From contig NZ_JAFB01000016.1 of NCBI RefSeq assembly GCF_000519205.1, positions 1 to 64,000 of the forward strand: a stretch of 64,000 nt of DNA, read 5' to 3'. The position numbers and the translations under genes are program-made. Shown piece after piece: positions 63,094-64,000 of the stretch; within the stretch, counting starts at the first letter, position 1; each line of letters opens with the position of its first letter. The notes under the pieces were generated by a model. It saw only the letters and a program-made list of their open reading frames with translations. It ran no database searches and was not told where the DNA came from. This DNA comes from Amycolatopsis taiwanensis DSM 45107. Its GTDB lineage: Bacteria; Actinomycetota; Actinomycetes; Mycobacteriales; Pseudonocardiaceae.

Positions 63094-64000
63094 ATGAAAG
63101 TCTCCGGGATCACCCCCTCCGGCCGTCCGCAGCTCGGCAACTACCTGGGCGCGATCCGGCGCTGGGCGGTCGACGGGTCCGAGCACGACCTCTATTTCAT
63201 CGGCGACCTGCACGCGATGACCACCACGCACAATCCCGCGAAACTGCGGGCGCAGGCCGACGAGTCGCTGGCCGTGCTCGTCGCGTCGGGAATCTCACCG
63301 GAACGGGTGTTCGTGCAGTCCGATCTGGCGCGGGAACTCGGCGCGCTCACCTGGGTGCTGGAATGCACCTGCAGTTACGGCGAGGCGGCCCGGATGATTC
63401 AGTTCAAGGAGAAGGCCGACGGGCAGGCCGGCGTCCGGCTGAGCCTGTTCACCTACCCGGTACTGATGGCGGCCGACATCCTGCTGCAGGGCGCCTCGGA
63501 GGTGCCGGTCGGCGAAGACCAGAGTCAGCACGTCGAACTGGCCCGGGCGCTCGCGCGGCGCTTCAACGCGACCTACGGCGAGGTGTTCACCGTCCCTCGC
63601 GCCGTGCTGCCGCTCACCGGGGCGCGGGTGCGTGACCTGACCGACCCGTCCCGGAAGATGTCGAAATCCAGTCCGGACGCGGGAGGCGTGGTGTTCGTGC
63701 TCGATGAGCCCGACCTGATCCGGCGCAAGATCCGGCGCGCGGTGACCGACAGCGGGTCCACCCCGGTCTACGACCCGGACGGGCGGCCCGGCGTGGCGAA
63801 CCTGCTGGAGATCCTCGCGGCCTGCACCGATCGCAGTCCACGGGACGTGGCGGGCGAGCATGCCACGTATGGCGCCTTGAAGGAGGCCGTCGCCGAGGCA
63901 GTGGTCGAGGCGCTACGCCCCGTCCGGGAGCGCACCACCGAACTGCTCGGCGACCCGGCCGAGCTGGCGCGCATCCGCAAGGCCGGTGCCGCCCGCGCGG
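63094..64000 (+). CDS. trpS: Tryptophanyl-tRNA synthetase, 3' end beyond window
   Basis: The first 302 codons of TrpS. The class I signature region is GITPSGRPQLGNYLGAI (HIGH equivalent), ATP and Trp contacts lie in FIGDLHAMTT and GEDQSQHVELAR, and the KMSKS loop is SRKMSKSSPDAGG. It charges tRNA-Trp. AGGGAAAG precedes the ATG. The frame is open to the window edge, where only the tail of the C-terminal domain is missing. Expression is probably controlled by the attenuator upstream. Confidence 0.95.
   Translation, partial: MKVSGITPSGRPQLGNYLGAIRRWAVDGSEHDLYFIGDLHAMTTTHNPAKLRAQADESLAVLVASGISPERVFVQSDLARELGALTWVLECTCSYGEAARMIQFKEKADGQAGVRLSLFTYPVLMAADILLQGASEVPVGEDQSQHVELARALARRFNATYGEVFTVPRAVLPLTGARVRDLTDPSRKMSKSSPDAGGVVFVLDEPDLIRRKIRRAVTDSGSTPVYDPDGRPGVANLLEILAACTDRSPRDVAGEHATYGALKEAVAEAVVEALRPVRERTTELLGDPAELARIRKAGAARA

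Overview
This window is chromosomal DNA of a high-GC, mycothiol-producing actinomycete, most likely a member of the Pseudonocardiaceae such as Amycolatopsis. I infer this from the very high GC content, the frequent GTG/TTG starts, WhiB regulators, SigR/RsrA, MtrAB-LpqB, MshB, a SARP regulator and a gene order that repeatedly matches the Mycobacterium tuberculosis chromosome. No rRNA or tRNA gene and no CRISPR array is visible. The gene content is mostly housekeeping; the unusual material lies in repeats, duplications and leader regions.

Layout. Positions 1-165 hold the N-terminus of an IS1380-type transposase that runs off the left edge. Positions 340-10152 carry a phosphatase, a GNAT acetyltransferase, a lipid-kinase-like gene, whiB1, pdtaS, ribosomal protein bL37, rsrA-sigR, ybaK, a hydrolase, an SRAP peptidase and rsgA, close to the Rv3218-Rv3228 order. 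Positions 10248-14316 are an array of four paralogous lipoprotein genes, followed by pruA; relics between copies 2 and 3 show how the array duplicated. Positions 16307-32275 contain a WS/DGAT acyltransferase, a SpoU methyltransferase, a 22-bp repeat array, an Rv3235-like gene, secA, hpf, a ComF-like gene, lpqB-mtrB-mtrA, tmk, a toxin-antitoxin pair and ahcY. Positions 32361-41475 contain an unusual membrane hydrolase, an amino-acid permease, a CDF transporter, a TPR-less SARP regulator and manA. Positions 41529-47960 complete a mannose-activation cluster (TobH-like SIS protein, Trm112-like, manB, DUF3499, degenerate metallopeptidase), then a truncated glycosyltransferase-type membrane protein and whiB2.

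From about 48250 the gene order resembles a different mycobacterial block (Rv1165-Rv1171): an M50 protease, a membrane protein, mshB, a double-ATPase peptide transporter protein, a glyoxalase-like protein, a second toxin-antitoxin pair, a secreted glycosidase, peptide-transporter permeases and binding protein, an LpqW-like lipoprotein and typA. The window ends inside trpS, which is preceded by a 17-residue leader peptide with tandem Trp codons and a complete set of alternative hairpins.

Working together: ManA and ManB feed GDP-mannose for glycolipids, with LpqW as a likely mannoglycolipid regulator; SigR-RsrA and MshB belong to thiol homeostasis; MtrAB-LpqB and WhiB1/WhiB2 control division and envelope; SecA, HPF, RsgA, bL37, TypA and TrpS serve translation and export; the Opp/Dpp-type genes import peptides. 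The strongest observations are the trpS attenuator, the tandem duplication with its pruA/rsgA relics, a 48-bp dispersed repeat that supplies the start codon of a truncated gene, and two toxin-antitoxin pairs with matching leaderless promoter/operator layouts.
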